Assembly: GCF_017315705.1 (NCBI RefSeq)
Contig: NZ_JAFLRF010000043.1
Coordinates: 967 to 44,968, forward strand
Source: Trinickia mobilis
GTDB taxonomy: Bacteria > Pseudomonadota > Gammaproteobacteria > Burkholderiales > Burkholderiaceae
Length of the DNA: 44,002 bases
Reading direction: 5' to 3'
The translations under genes were made by a program, and so were the position numbers. The stretch's first letter is position 1. Every line of letters starts with the position of its first letter. Shown piece after piece: positions 24,373 to 32,209 of this stretch. The notes under the pieces are model-generated. The model was not told the origin of the DNA, did no database searches, and saw nothing but the letters and a program-made list of their open reading frames with translations.

Positions 24373-26177
24373 AGCGACGCCTCCCCGGCTTTGCCGTCGT
24401 CGGCCGTCTCGTCTTTTTCCGCGGTGCCGAGATAGGCGTCGATCACGCGCGGGTCGGCCTGGATCTCGGCGGGCTGACCCTGAGCGATGATCACGCCGTG
24501 GTCCATCACGATGATGCGGTCGGACACGCCCATCACGAGCATCATGTCGTGCTCGATCAGAAGGACCGTCACGCCGTGGTCGCGAATCCGGCGGATCAGT
24601 TCCATCAACGCCTGCTTCTCGGTCGGATTCATCCCGGCGGCCGGCTCGTCGAGCAGCAGAAGGTGCGGGCGGCTCGCGAGCGCGCGGGCGATCTCGAGGC
24701 GACGCTGGTCGCCGTAAGGCAGGTCCGCCGCCCGCTCGCCTGCGCGCGCGCGCAGGCCGACGAAATCGAGCCAGACGAGACCGTCCTCGGCGTGATCGGC
24801 CGCCTCGGCGCGCGCGAACGGGAGCGCCGCCAGCTCCGCGATGATCGGCGCCTTGAAGCGGTGATCCATGCCGACCAGCACGTTCTCGAACGCGGTCATG
24901 TTGCCGAACAGACGGATGCCCTGGAACGTGCGCGCGATGCCGCGGTGAACGATCCGGTGCGGCGCGCCGCCCGCGAGCGGCGCCCCGCGCCAGAGCACCT
25001 GCCCGCTCGTCAGGCGGATCACGCCGGTGAGGCAGTTGAACACGGTCGTCTTGCCGGCCCCGTTTGGCCCGATGACGCTGAGGATTTCGCCGCTCTTCAC
25101 GGTGAAGCTCACGCCGCCCACCGCCAGCACGCCGCCGAACCGCTTCGTCATGTCGCGCACGTCAAGGAGGGTCTCGCCGGCGGCGATCTCGCGCGGCGCC
25201 GGCGCGGCGCTCGCCTCGCCGAGCGCCGCCTTCCTAGGCGGCGCGACGCGGCGCAACGCGGCCGGCCACAGCCCTTGCGGCCGCAGCAACATCAGGATCA
25301 CGAGCCCGATCGCAAAGCCGAAGATCCGCCACAAGGAAAGAAACCGCAGCATCTCGGGAAGCCCCGCGACGATGACGGCGCCGACCAGCACGCCAGGAAT
25401 GCTGCCCCGCCCGCCGAGCACGACGATGATCAGGATCGTGACGGACTGCAGATAAGTGAACCCCGTCGGATCGATGGTGCCGAAGCGCGCGGCGAAGAGG
25501 CTGCCGCCCAAGCCGCCGATCAGCGCGCCCATCACGTACGCGAGCAGCTTGGTGCGCAGCGTCGGCACGCCGACCGCTTCGGCCGCCGATTCGTCCTCGC
25601 GGATACTGGTCCACGCCCGCCCAAGGCGCGATTGCCCGAGCCGGATCGCAAACACGAGCACGCACGCGACGAACACGATCCCGAGTTCGTAGACGGCGCG
25701 CGGCGACGCGATCTCGTAGCCGAAAAAGTTCGGGCTCGCGATGCCATAGATGCCGTTCGGGCCGCCGGTGATGTCGAGGTTGGTCGCGATGATGCGCACG
25801 ATCTCGCCGAAGCCCAGCGTGACGATCGCAAGATAGTCGCTGCGCAGGCGCAGCGTCGGATAGCCGATGACGATCCCCGACGCGCCCGCGAACACGAGAG
25901 AAAACGGCAGCGTCTCCCAGAACGAGAAGTGCAGCAGCGTTTCCATCAGCGCCGTGGTGTACGCGCCGATCGCGAAGAACGCGGCATAGCCGAGGTCCAG
26001 CAGCCCGGCGTAGCCGACGACGATGTTCAGCCCGAGCCCGAGGATCGAATACGTGAGAATCGTGAGGCCGACATCGACGATGTAGTTGCTGGCAATCGCA
26101 GGCAGCGCGGCTGCCGCGGCGAACAGCACCACGCCGATCGAACGGCGCTGAAGCGAGGAAGCCGCGTCGGAACTCAT
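24360..26177 (-). CDS. Fused ABC permease-ATPase LivM-LivG
   Basis: A 605-residue fusion. Residues 1 to about 320 are a LivM permease with eight or more hydrophobic segments (ILGLGLNIVVGYAGLLDLG and related stretches). After a short Ala/Pro linker, residues from about 338 form a LivG ATPase with Walker A VIGPNGAGKTTVFN near 367, Walker B LLLLDEPAAGMNP, and the Liv-type insert GIARTFQGIRLFGNMT. The ABC signature is the degenerate form usual for LivG, around LPYGDQRRLEIARAL. Fusion would fix 1:1 stoichiometry of LivM and LivG. It starts three bases after livH ends. The C-terminal tail after the ATPase is acidic. Known from other beta-proteobacteria, but not the typical two-gene form. Confidence 0.92.
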   Translation of the reverse strand: MSSDAASSLQRRSIGVVLFAAAAALPAIASNYIVDVGLTILTYSILGLGLNIVVGYAGLLDLGYAAFFAIGAYTTALMETLLHFSFWETLPFSLVFAGASGIVIGYPTLRLRSDYLAIVTLGFGEIVRIIATNLDITGGPNGIYGIASPNFFGYEIASPRAVYELGIVFVACVLVFAIRLGQSRLGRAWTSIREDESAAEAVGVPTLRTKLLAYVMGALIGGLGGSLFAARFGTIDPTGFTYLQSVTILIIVVLGGRGSIPGVLVGAVIVAGLPEMLRFLSLWRIFGFAIGLVILMLLRPQGLWPAALRRVAPPRKAALGEASAAPAPREIAAGETLLDVRDMTKRFGGVLAVGGVSFTVKSGEILSVIGPNGAGKTTVFNCLTGVIRLTSGQVLWRGAPLAGGAPHRIVHRGIARTFQGIRLFGNMTAFENVLVGMDHRFKAPIIAELAALPFARAEAADHAEDGLVWLDFVGLRARAGERAADLPYGDQRRLEIARALASRPHLLLLDEPAAGMNPTEKQALMELIRRIRDHGVTVLLIEHDMMLVMGVSDRIIVMDHGVIIAQGQPAEIQADPRVIDAYLGTAEKDETADDGKAGEASLWDS

Positions 26178-26180
26178 GGC

Positions 26181-27080
<900 letters not shown>

Positions 27081-27085
27081 GCGCC

Positions 27086-28288
27086 CTACTTCATCGCCAT
27101 CCACTTCCCGCTTGCGCTCAACGACTGATACGGCACGAACGCATCGTTCTTGACGATCACCGTGACGTACACCGCGCGGCTGCGGTCGCCCTTCGGGTTG
27201 AAGCCGATCGAGCCGGTCACGCCCTTGTAGTCGGTGATCTTGTGCAACGCAGCGGTGATCGCGGCAGGCGACGTCGATTTCGCGTCCGCGATCGCCTTCG
27301 CGGTCACGCCGACGGCATCGTACTCGTAGACCGAGTACGGTCCCGGCCCTTGTCCGTACGTCTTCGTGTATTCGTCGACGTAGCCGTGCGCCGTGGACAG
27401 GAACTGCGCGAGCGGCGCGGTCGTGATGATCATGCCCTCGGCCGCGGGGCCGGCGGTCTTGAAGAGCGTCGGGTCGTTGGTCGCGTCGCCGCCCATGAAG
27501 GTCGCCTTATTGCCGAGCTGCCGCGCTTCCTTCACCATCAGCCCGGCTTCCGCGAAATAGCCGGTGTAGTAGATGACGTCGGGGTTCAGCGAGTTGACGC
27601 GCGTGAGCGTCGGCGAATAGTCCATCTGCCCCGGCGTGATCGAGTTCGCGTAGACCACCTCGACCCCTTGGCTCTTCAGCGCCGACACCGTGTTCTGCGC
27701 GAGGCCCTTCGAGTAGGTCGTGTTGTCGTCGATCACGGCCACTTTCTTCGCGTGCAAGAAGTTCTTCATGAAGCCGGCGGCGAACGGCCCTTGCTCGTCG
27801 TCGCGGCCGATCGTGCGGAACACGTTGTCCCAGCCCATCTCAGTCAACTGAGGATTGGTCGACGCGTCGAGCACATAGGGAATTCCCGAGCGGTGAAATG
27901 CAGTCAGCTCCGGCAGCGCGGCGCTCGAGCAATAGCCGCCCGCCACCGCGACGACGCCCGCGTCGACGAGTTTTTGCGCCGCCTGCACGGCCGTCTGCGC
28001 GTCGCAGGCATCGTCTTCGGGAACCAGTTCGATCTGCTTGCCGAGCACGCCGCCCGCCGCGTTGATCTTCGCGGCGGCGAGCTTGGCGCCGTTCACGATA
28101 TCCTGGCCGGCGTTCGCCGAGCTGCCCGAGAGCGGCACCGGCACGCCGATCTTGATCGTGTCGCCCTGGCTTTGCGCGACGCCCGGCGCGAGGCCGGCCG
28201 CCGCCGCCATGGCGACGAGCGGCACGAGCGCCAGCGGCCGCAACACCAGTTTCTTCGCGCGACGCGCGCCATCGTTTCCTGTGGTCAT
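27086..28288 (-). CDS. Periplasmic branched-chain amino-acid-type binding protein
   Basis: A 400-residue type-I periplasmic binding protein of the LivJ/LivK family. The start at 28288 (MTTGNDGARRAKK) has AAGGAG eight bases upstream. A signal peptide with a basic n-region and a hydrophobic core LALVPLVAMAAAAGLAPGVA ends near AQS-QGDTIKIG. The mature domain begins DTIKIGVPVPLSGSSA, the standard opening strand and ligand-contact loop, and a Cys pair is likely between DDACDAQ and GGYCSS. As first gene of the liv unit it sets ligand specificity. Leu/Ile/Val are expected, but aromatic or D-amino acids cannot be excluded given the neighbours on both sides. Confidence 0.93.
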   Translation of the reverse strand: MTTGNDGARRAKKLVLRPLALVPLVAMAAAAGLAPGVAQSQGDTIKIGVPVPLSGSSANAGQDIVNGAKLAAAKINAAGGVLGKQIELVPEDDACDAQTAVQAAQKLVDAGVVAVAGGYCSSAALPELTAFHRSGIPYVLDASTNPQLTEMGWDNVFRTIGRDDEQGPFAAGFMKNFLHAKKVAVIDDNTTYSKGLAQNTVSALKSQGVEVVYANSITPGQMDYSPTLTRVNSLNPDVIYYTGYFAEAGLMVKEARQLGNKATFMGGDATNDPTLFKTAGPAAEGMIITTAPLAQFLSTAHGYVDEYTKTYGQGPGPYSVYEYDAVGVTAKAIADAKSTSPAAITAALHKITDYKGVTGSIGFNPKGDRSRAVYVTVIVKNDAFVPYQSLSASGKWMAMK

Positions 28289-28703
28289 TTCGTTTCTCCT
28301 TCTTTTAAGAATGATCGGCGCCATCGCGCAAGGGGATTCGGGGGCCGGCCATCGGGTTCGTCGGGTTGCTGCCCCGAAAGCGCTCGCTTCATGATAGGCC
28401 TCGTTCCCCCTGATATGAAGGAAGTGGAAACACGTACGGCACGCGCGAGCGCAGCGCTTCATGCTCGGCGAGCCTGCGGTTTTTTCGGAGCCTTCACCGT
28501 GCGCGATCCCACAGAGCGTCAGGAGCAAGTGCCTACTCTCGCGATTCGTCAGTTCTCCTCGCCGCGCCGCTGCCATGCCCGCGGCTCGCCCGGACCGGGC
28601 GCATGAACGACGGCGCGTTCCGTACTATCCTGTGATCAAGCCGGTTTTTTCGATGACAACGACAAGCGTCACTGTTCGCTGAAGCCGGCATGGGGAGGCT
28701 GTC
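28289..28703. promoter_or_regulatory. Divergent intergenic region between livJ and the dadA unit
   Basis: About 415 bases that must hold promoters for livJ (leftward) and the dadA unit (rightward). I cannot place -35/-10 boxes with confidence. Near the right end, GTTCGCTG (from about 28675) and GGGGAGGCTGTC before ATG 28704 look like a decayed end of a family-1 repeat. GGGGAGG (28692-28698) is a strong ribosome-binding site five bases before that ATG. Open frames in this stretch show no coding character. Confidence 0.45.
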
Positions 28704-28736
28704 ATGAACAACCCCCACGCTCACTATCGTTCGCTG

Positions 28737-28784
28737 TCGGCCGGAGTTAGCGCTTTAGCGCTTACTCCGGTCCCATGCAAAGCT
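28737..28784 (+). repeat. Palindromic repeat, family 2, copy 2 (nested in copy E)
   Basis: A palindrome CCGGAGTTAG-CGCT-TT-AGCG-CTTACTCCGG is followed by TCCCATGCAAAGCT, matching the icmF-leader element read on the minus strand. Two stem positions differ, T-A in the icmF copy and C-G here, so pairing is preserved. It is inserted precisely between the CGCTG box and the CCCCCC arm of the host repeat. Confidence 0.8.
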
Positions 28785-28808
28785 CCCCCCGAGGGGGCGG
28801 ATGCCGTC

Positions 28809-28880
28809 CACGGCCGGCTTTGCAAAGCCGGCCGGCTGCGCAGGCGCGGAGCGGTGCTCCGCGAATTCCCTGCTACGCCC
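28809..28880 (+). repeat. Second insert in copy E with two hairpins
   Basis: This 72-nt stretch is absent from the other copies. It contains a perfect 22-bp palindrome GGCCGGCTTTG / CAAAGCCGGCC (28812-28833) and a perfect 8-bp hairpin CGCGGAGC-GGT-GCTCCGCG (28845-28863). Confidence 0.75.
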
Positions 28881-28906
28881 CTTGGGGCGGCCCGGCGGGA
28901 GGCATC

Positions 28907-30151
28907 ATGAAGACGATCGTGATGGGCGGAGGAATCGTCGGAGTCACGTCCGCCTATTTCCTGGCGAAAGCGGGCGACGAAGTCACGGTCGTCGACCGGC
29001 GCGCGGGCGTCGCGCTCGAAACGAGCTTCGCCAATGCGGGCCTCGTCGCGCCCGGCCATTCGTATACCTGGGCGTCGCCGCGCGCGCCGATGATCATGCT
29101 CAAGTCGCTGTTCCAGGAGGGGCAGGCGCTGCGCCTGAAGCTCACGGCCGACTGGCACATGTGGGCCTGGTGCTGGCTCTTCCTGCAAAACTGCACGGAG
29201 GAGCGCTCGCGCCTCAACACGTCGCGCAAGGTGCGGCTGTGCCGCTATTCGCAAGCGCAATTGCAGGCGCTTACCGCCGCCGAACAGTTGGATTACGAAC
29301 GCATCAGCCGCGGTCTGCTTTATCTCTATCGCGACGAGGCCGCGTTCGCGAGCGGCATCGCGCACATGTCGATCCTGACCGAGAACGGCCTGCCGCTCGA
29401 AACTCTCACCCCACAGGACGCGATCACGAAGGAGCCCGCGCTCGCCGCCGCCCGCAACGAGCTGGCCGGCGCGATCTACTGCCCGACCGACGAAAGCGGG
29501 GACGCGCACCTCTTCACGAAGGCGCTCTACGAACGGTGCGTGGCGCTCGGCGTGACGTTCCAGTTCGACACCGAGATCCAGCGCGCGAGGGCGAGCGCCG
29601 AGCGCATCGAGCAGATCGAGACCTCGCGCGGCCCGGTCAAAGGCGACCGCTACGTGCTGGCGCTCGGGTCCTATTCACCGTTTCTCGGACGCAAGCTCGG
29701 CTACCGGATACCGGTGTATCCGGTGAAGGGCTACTCGGTCACGCTGCCCATCGAGAGCGGTCACACGCCGCCCGATATCGGCGGCGTCGACGAGAAGAAC
29801 CTCGTCGCCTGGGCGCGCTTCGGCAACCGTCTGCGCTTTACCGCGACGGCGGAATTCGCGGGCTACGACACGCGGCACAAGCCGGCCGATTTCACGCACA
29901 TGCTGCAGACCGCGCGCGGGCTCTTTCCGAACGGCGCGGACTACAGCCGCCCGTCGTACTGGGCGGGCTTGAGGCCGATGACGCCCGAGGGCACGCCGAT
30001 CATCGGCGCGACCCGGCACCGCAACCTCTTCATCAACACCGGCCACGGGCACATGGGCTGGACGATGTCGTGCGGCACCGCGCGCGTGCTCGCCGACATC
30101 ATGCAAGGCCGCACTCCGGAGCTGGACATCACGGGACTCACGCTTAAATGA
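28907..30151 (+). CDS. dadA: D-amino-acid dehydrogenase, small subunit (DadA type)
   Basis: A 414-residue FAD-dependent dehydrogenase that oxidises D-amino acids to 2-oxo acids, feeding electrons to the respiratory chain at the inner membrane. The FAD-binding dinucleotide fold is at the N-terminus (MKTIVMGGGIVGVTSAYFLA), followed by VVDRRAGVALETSFANAG. The C-terminal flavin-contact region reads NTGHGHMGWTMSCGTARV. Length and start fit DadA: GGGAGG at the end of the upstream repeat lies four bases before the ATG. Its stop overlaps the next start (ATGA at 30148). Unlike many dad operons there is no adjacent dadX alanine racemase or Lrp regulator. Instead a racemase-superfamily gene follows, suggesting a dedicated D-amino-acid degradation route. 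Confidence 0.92.
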   Translation: MKTIVMGGGIVGVTSAYFLAKAGDEVTVVDRRAGVALETSFANAGLVAPGHSYTWASPRAPMIMLKSLFQEGQALRLKLTADWHMWAWCWLFLQNCTEERSRLNTSRKVRLCRYSQAQLQALTAAEQLDYERISRGLLYLYRDEAAFASGIAHMSILTENGLPLETLTPQDAITKEPALAAARNELAGAIYCPTDESGDAHLFTKALYERCVALGVTFQFDTEIQRARASAERIEQIETSRGPVKGDRYVLALGSYSPFLGRKLGYRIPVYPVKGYSVTLPIESGHTPPDIGGVDEKNLVAWARFGNRLRFTATAEFAGYDTRHKPADFTHMLQTARGLFPNGADYSRPSYWAGLRPMTPEGTPIIGATRHRNLFINTGHGHMGWTMSCGTARVLADIMQGRTPELDITGLTLK

Positions 30152-30236
30152 AACTCCCCCCACGCTCACTTCGTTCGCTGCCCCCCAAGGGGGCTGGTCA
30201 GTACGCTTGGGGCGGCCCGGCGCGTACTGACAAGAA
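30148..30236 (+). repeat. Family-1 repeat, copy F, fused in frame to the next gene
   Basis: This copy starts ATGAAACTCCCCCCACGC, overlapping the dadA stop. The first hairpin is G-CCCCC / GGGGG-C (30180-30194). The second has perfect 10-bp arms GTCAGTACGC (30197-30206) and GCGTACTGAC (30222-30231) around the same loop TTGGGGCGGCCCGGC (30207-30221) as copies A and C. There is no stop and no Shine-Dalgarno in the right arm; the frame continues into the racemase-family gene. Confidence 0.85.
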
Positions 30237-31005
30237 TACCGCAGACGTTTCCGACGACTACCTGCGCCTGGCTTTCACGCTCGATGAAGGGACGGCGCGC
30301 CGCGCGGCGATCGGCCTGATCGTCCTCGCGACGGACAACACGATCGAGTACGAGTGGCGCAAGCTGCTCGCGCTCGACGGCGTCGCGCTCTATGAAAGCC
30401 GCGTCGCGAGCCCGGCGCAGATCACGCCCGAGACGCTCGTCGAGATGGAAACGCGCATCGGCCCCGGCACCGAAGTCATCCGCCCGGGGCAGCGGCTCGA
30501 CGTGGTGGCGTTCGGCTGCACGTCGGCGTCGATGGTGCTCGGCGAGGAAACGGTATTTGCGCGCATCCGCGAAGTGCGGCCCGGCGCGGCGTGCACGACG
30601 CCGATCACCGCGGCGCGCGCCGGGCTCGAAGCGCTCGGCACGCGCCGCATCGCGCTCCTCACGCCGTACCTGCGCCGGATCAACGACGCGATGCGCGACT
30701 ATCTCCAGGCGCGCGGCCTCGACGTCGTGCGGATGGGATCGTTCGAGCACAGCGACGACAACGAGGTCGCGCGAATCGATGCCGGGTCGATCCGGCGCGC
30801 GATCCTCGCGCTCGGCGAGCGCGCCGATGTCGAAGCGGTCTTCGTCTCATGCACGAGCCTGCGGCTCGCAGACACCGTCACCGGGATCGAGGCGGAACTC
30901 GGCAAGCCGGTGACGTCGAGCAATCACGCGATGGCCTGGCACGCGCTGCGGCTCGCGGGCGTCGCCGACGCGCTGCCGCAGTTCGGGCGCCTCTTCACCG
31001 TCTGA
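30148..31005 (+). CDS. Asp/Glu racemase superfamily enzyme (maleate isomerase / arylmalonate decarboxylase-like)
   Basis: A 285-residue protein of the Asp/Glu racemase fold. The two cysteines expected for two-base catalysis are present: Cys124 in FGCTSASMVLGEE and Cys235 in VSCTSLRLAD. This pattern is closest to maleate isomerases, arylmalonate decarboxylases and related enzymes. The conserved domain begins only near residue 50 (RRAAIGLIVLATDNT). The first 30 or so residues are encoded by an interspersed repeat, and no ATG, GTG or TTG lies in frame between 30148 and the domain, so the repeat appears to supply the start codon. The gene follows dadA with a 4-base ATGA overlap. It may racemise or otherwise activate a substrate for DadA; this is inference from context. 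Confidence 0.8.
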   Translation: MKLPPRSLRSLPPKGAGQYAWGGPARTDKNTADVSDDYLRLAFTLDEGTARRAAIGLIVLATDNTIEYEWRKLLALDGVALYESRVASPAQITPETLVEMETRIGPGTEVIRPGQRLDVVAFGCTSASMVLGEETVFARIREVRPGAACTTPITAARAGLEALGTRRIALLTPYLRRINDAMRDYLQARGLDVVRMGSFEHSDDNEVARIDAGSIRRAILALGERADVEAVFVSCTSLRLADTVTGIEAELGKPVTSSNHAMAWHALRLAGVADALPQFGRLFTV

Positions 31006-31027
31006 GAGAAACCGGCGCTCACACGAT

Positions 31028-32017
31028 TCAGCGGCAGCGATAAGCCCGCGGCGACACCCCGTAGCGCCGCCGGAACTGGCGCGCGAGGTGGCTCGCATGG
31101 GCGAAGCCGCAGCGCCAGGCGATTTCCTTGATCGGCAATGCGCTTTCGTCGATGAGCTGCACCGCGTGCTCGAGCCGGCGCTCGAGCACGTAGCCGTACA
31201 CGCTCTTGCCGAACAGTTGCTGAAACCCCTGCTGGAGTGCGTGAAGCCCAAGCCCGACGACGCGTCCGATCCCGGCCACTTCGAGCGGCTCCAGGCAATG
31301 CTTGTCGATGTGTGCGCGCGCATCGAGCAGCAAACGGCGCTCCCTGCCCGTCAACGGGTGCGCGCGAGCCCGCCGGGAATCAGGCTCACGACGAGGCTCA
31401 CAACCAGGCTCGCAGCCGGGCTCCCCCGCGCGCGCGCCCGAACCGAAGCTTAAGTCATGGGCGACCCGCCACAGCGCCGACAGCGCCCGGCCCTCCACCT
31501 TCAGCACATCGAGCGGGTGCTCCGGGATGCCGTCGTCGAGCAGTTCCTGCGCCAGCTGGCGAAGTTCGGGCGGCATCGGCATGCGCAACACCCAGGCGCG
31601 GCGCGTCGGATGGGGGTAGAGCTCGGCGCCGGCTCGACGCTCTAGAAGGAGCGGCGTCAGCAGATCGAGCCATTCGGTGCGGTATTGAAAAATCGCCAGT
31701 TTGAGGAGATGGCCGGCGGGAAAGTAATCGGCGCCGCCGAAACGCTCGTGGGCGCAGCTCAGGTAGCAGAAACCCCGGGTAAAGAGGCACGCCTGACGCG
31801 CTCCGTCCATCAGGTAATGGCCGCTGCCCTCGAGCATCAGCACCAGCGAAACGTGCCGCCCCGCCTCGCCGGGCCTTCTTATGTCCGTGCGCGGCAGCCC
31901 GTTCACGAGGCCGACGCGCAGGCTCGCATTCACCTGTCCCCACTTGAGGCCCGGCACCGGCTCGGTTTGCCGTTCCGCGCAGGAGTTCGCTCGAGAGTCG
32001 GTCGCCTGGAGTCGCAT
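31028..32017 (-). CDS. AraC-family siderophore regulator, YbtA/PchR-like
   Basis: A 329-residue AraC/XylS regulator. The C-terminal double helix-turn-helix (about 232-329) reads YGYVLERRLEHAVQLIDES, PIKEIAWRCGFAHASHLARQF and RRRYGVSPRAYR. The N-terminal ligand-sensing part includes RHVSLVLMLEGSGHYLMDG, as in YbtA and PchR, which activate siderophore synthesis and uptake genes when bound by the iron-loaded siderophore. It diverges from the receptor gene, the usual arrangement for autorepression and activation from a shared promoter. The linker near residues 197-212 is expanded by a 12-bp tandem repeat (EPGCEPGCEPRREP). No clear Shine-Dalgarno precedes the assigned ATG, so the exact start is uncertain. 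Confidence 0.88.
   Translation of the reverse strand: MRLQATDSRANSCAERQTEPVPGLKWGQVNASLRVGLVNGLPRTDIRRPGEAGRHVSLVLMLEGSGHYLMDGARQACLFTRGFCYLSCAHERFGGADYFPAGHLLKLAIFQYRTEWLDLLTPLLLERRAGAELYPHPTRRAWVLRMPMPPELRQLAQELLDDGIPEHPLDVLKVEGRALSALWRVAHDLSFGSGARAGEPGCEPGCEPRREPDSRRARAHPLTGRERRLLLDARAHIDKHCLEPLEVAGIGRVVGLGLHALQQGFQQLFGKSVYGYVLERRLEHAVQLIDESALPIKEIAWRCGFAHASHLARQFRRRYGVSPRAYRCR
31382..31429. repeat. 12-bp tandem repeat in the AraC regulator linker
   Basis: Four in-frame units, AGGCTCACGACG, AGGCTCACAACC, AGGCTCGCAGCC and GGGCTCCCCCGC, lie between the sensing and DNA-binding domains. They encode the Glu-Pro-Gly-Cys-type repeats on the minus strand. Confidence 0.8.
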
Positions 32018-32209
32018 GTAAAGCCGGTGCTGTGTGGAAATGAGGTCGGCAAATCGTACGGGAATTTCAATAGCCGAACAAGTGAATGCAAATCATTCGC
32101 ATTACCGATTGTGTTGCTTTGCAACCGATCGTGCGACTTCTCGGCGGCATTCGTCATTAGTCTTCGTCAATTCAGACCTTTCACCTCTCTTTCGTTGCCC
32201 TGCCTTCCC
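32018..32209. promoter_or_regulatory. Divergent siderophore promoter region
   Basis: A 192-base region between the regulator and receptor starts, noticeably A+T-richer than the genes. Besides the Fur box, it contains an inverted repeat GTTGC-TTT-GCAAC at 32113-32125 that could be a binding site for the AraC regulator. This assignment is inferred from position only. Confidence 0.6.
32085..32103 (+). promoter_or_regulatory. Fur box
   Basis: AATGCAAATCATTCGCATT is a near-palindrome matching the 19-bp Fur operator pattern (AATGAtAATCATTatCATT type), and GCAAATCATTCGCATT is typical of beta-proteobacterial sites. It lies about 110 bases before the receptor start, between two divergent siderophore genes, and predicts repression by iron. 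Confidence 0.8.

Larger units (their letters stand above)
28704..28910 (+). repeat. Family-1 repeat, copy E: expanded 68-codon coupler ORF
   Basis: The unit opens at ATG 28704 behind GGGGAGG, reads MNNPHAHYRSL..., and ends at TGA 28908-28910, which overlaps the dadA start ATG 28907. Compared with copies C and D it carries two inserts: 48 nt (28737-28784, the family-2 palindrome) and 72 nt (28809-28880). Both keep the reading frame. The end TTGGGGCGGCCCGGC-GGGAGGCATC matches copy C, and GATGCC (28800-28805) can still pair with GGCATC (28901-28906). It may be translated to couple dadA to an upstream ribosome entry site. A functional peptide is less likely. Confidence 0.75.

Noticed and set aside
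28461-28682. A 73-codon plus-strand open frame in the livJ-dadA intergenic region
   Set aside because: It has no ribosome-binding site, a low-complexity composition, and lies where promoters for both flanking units must be.
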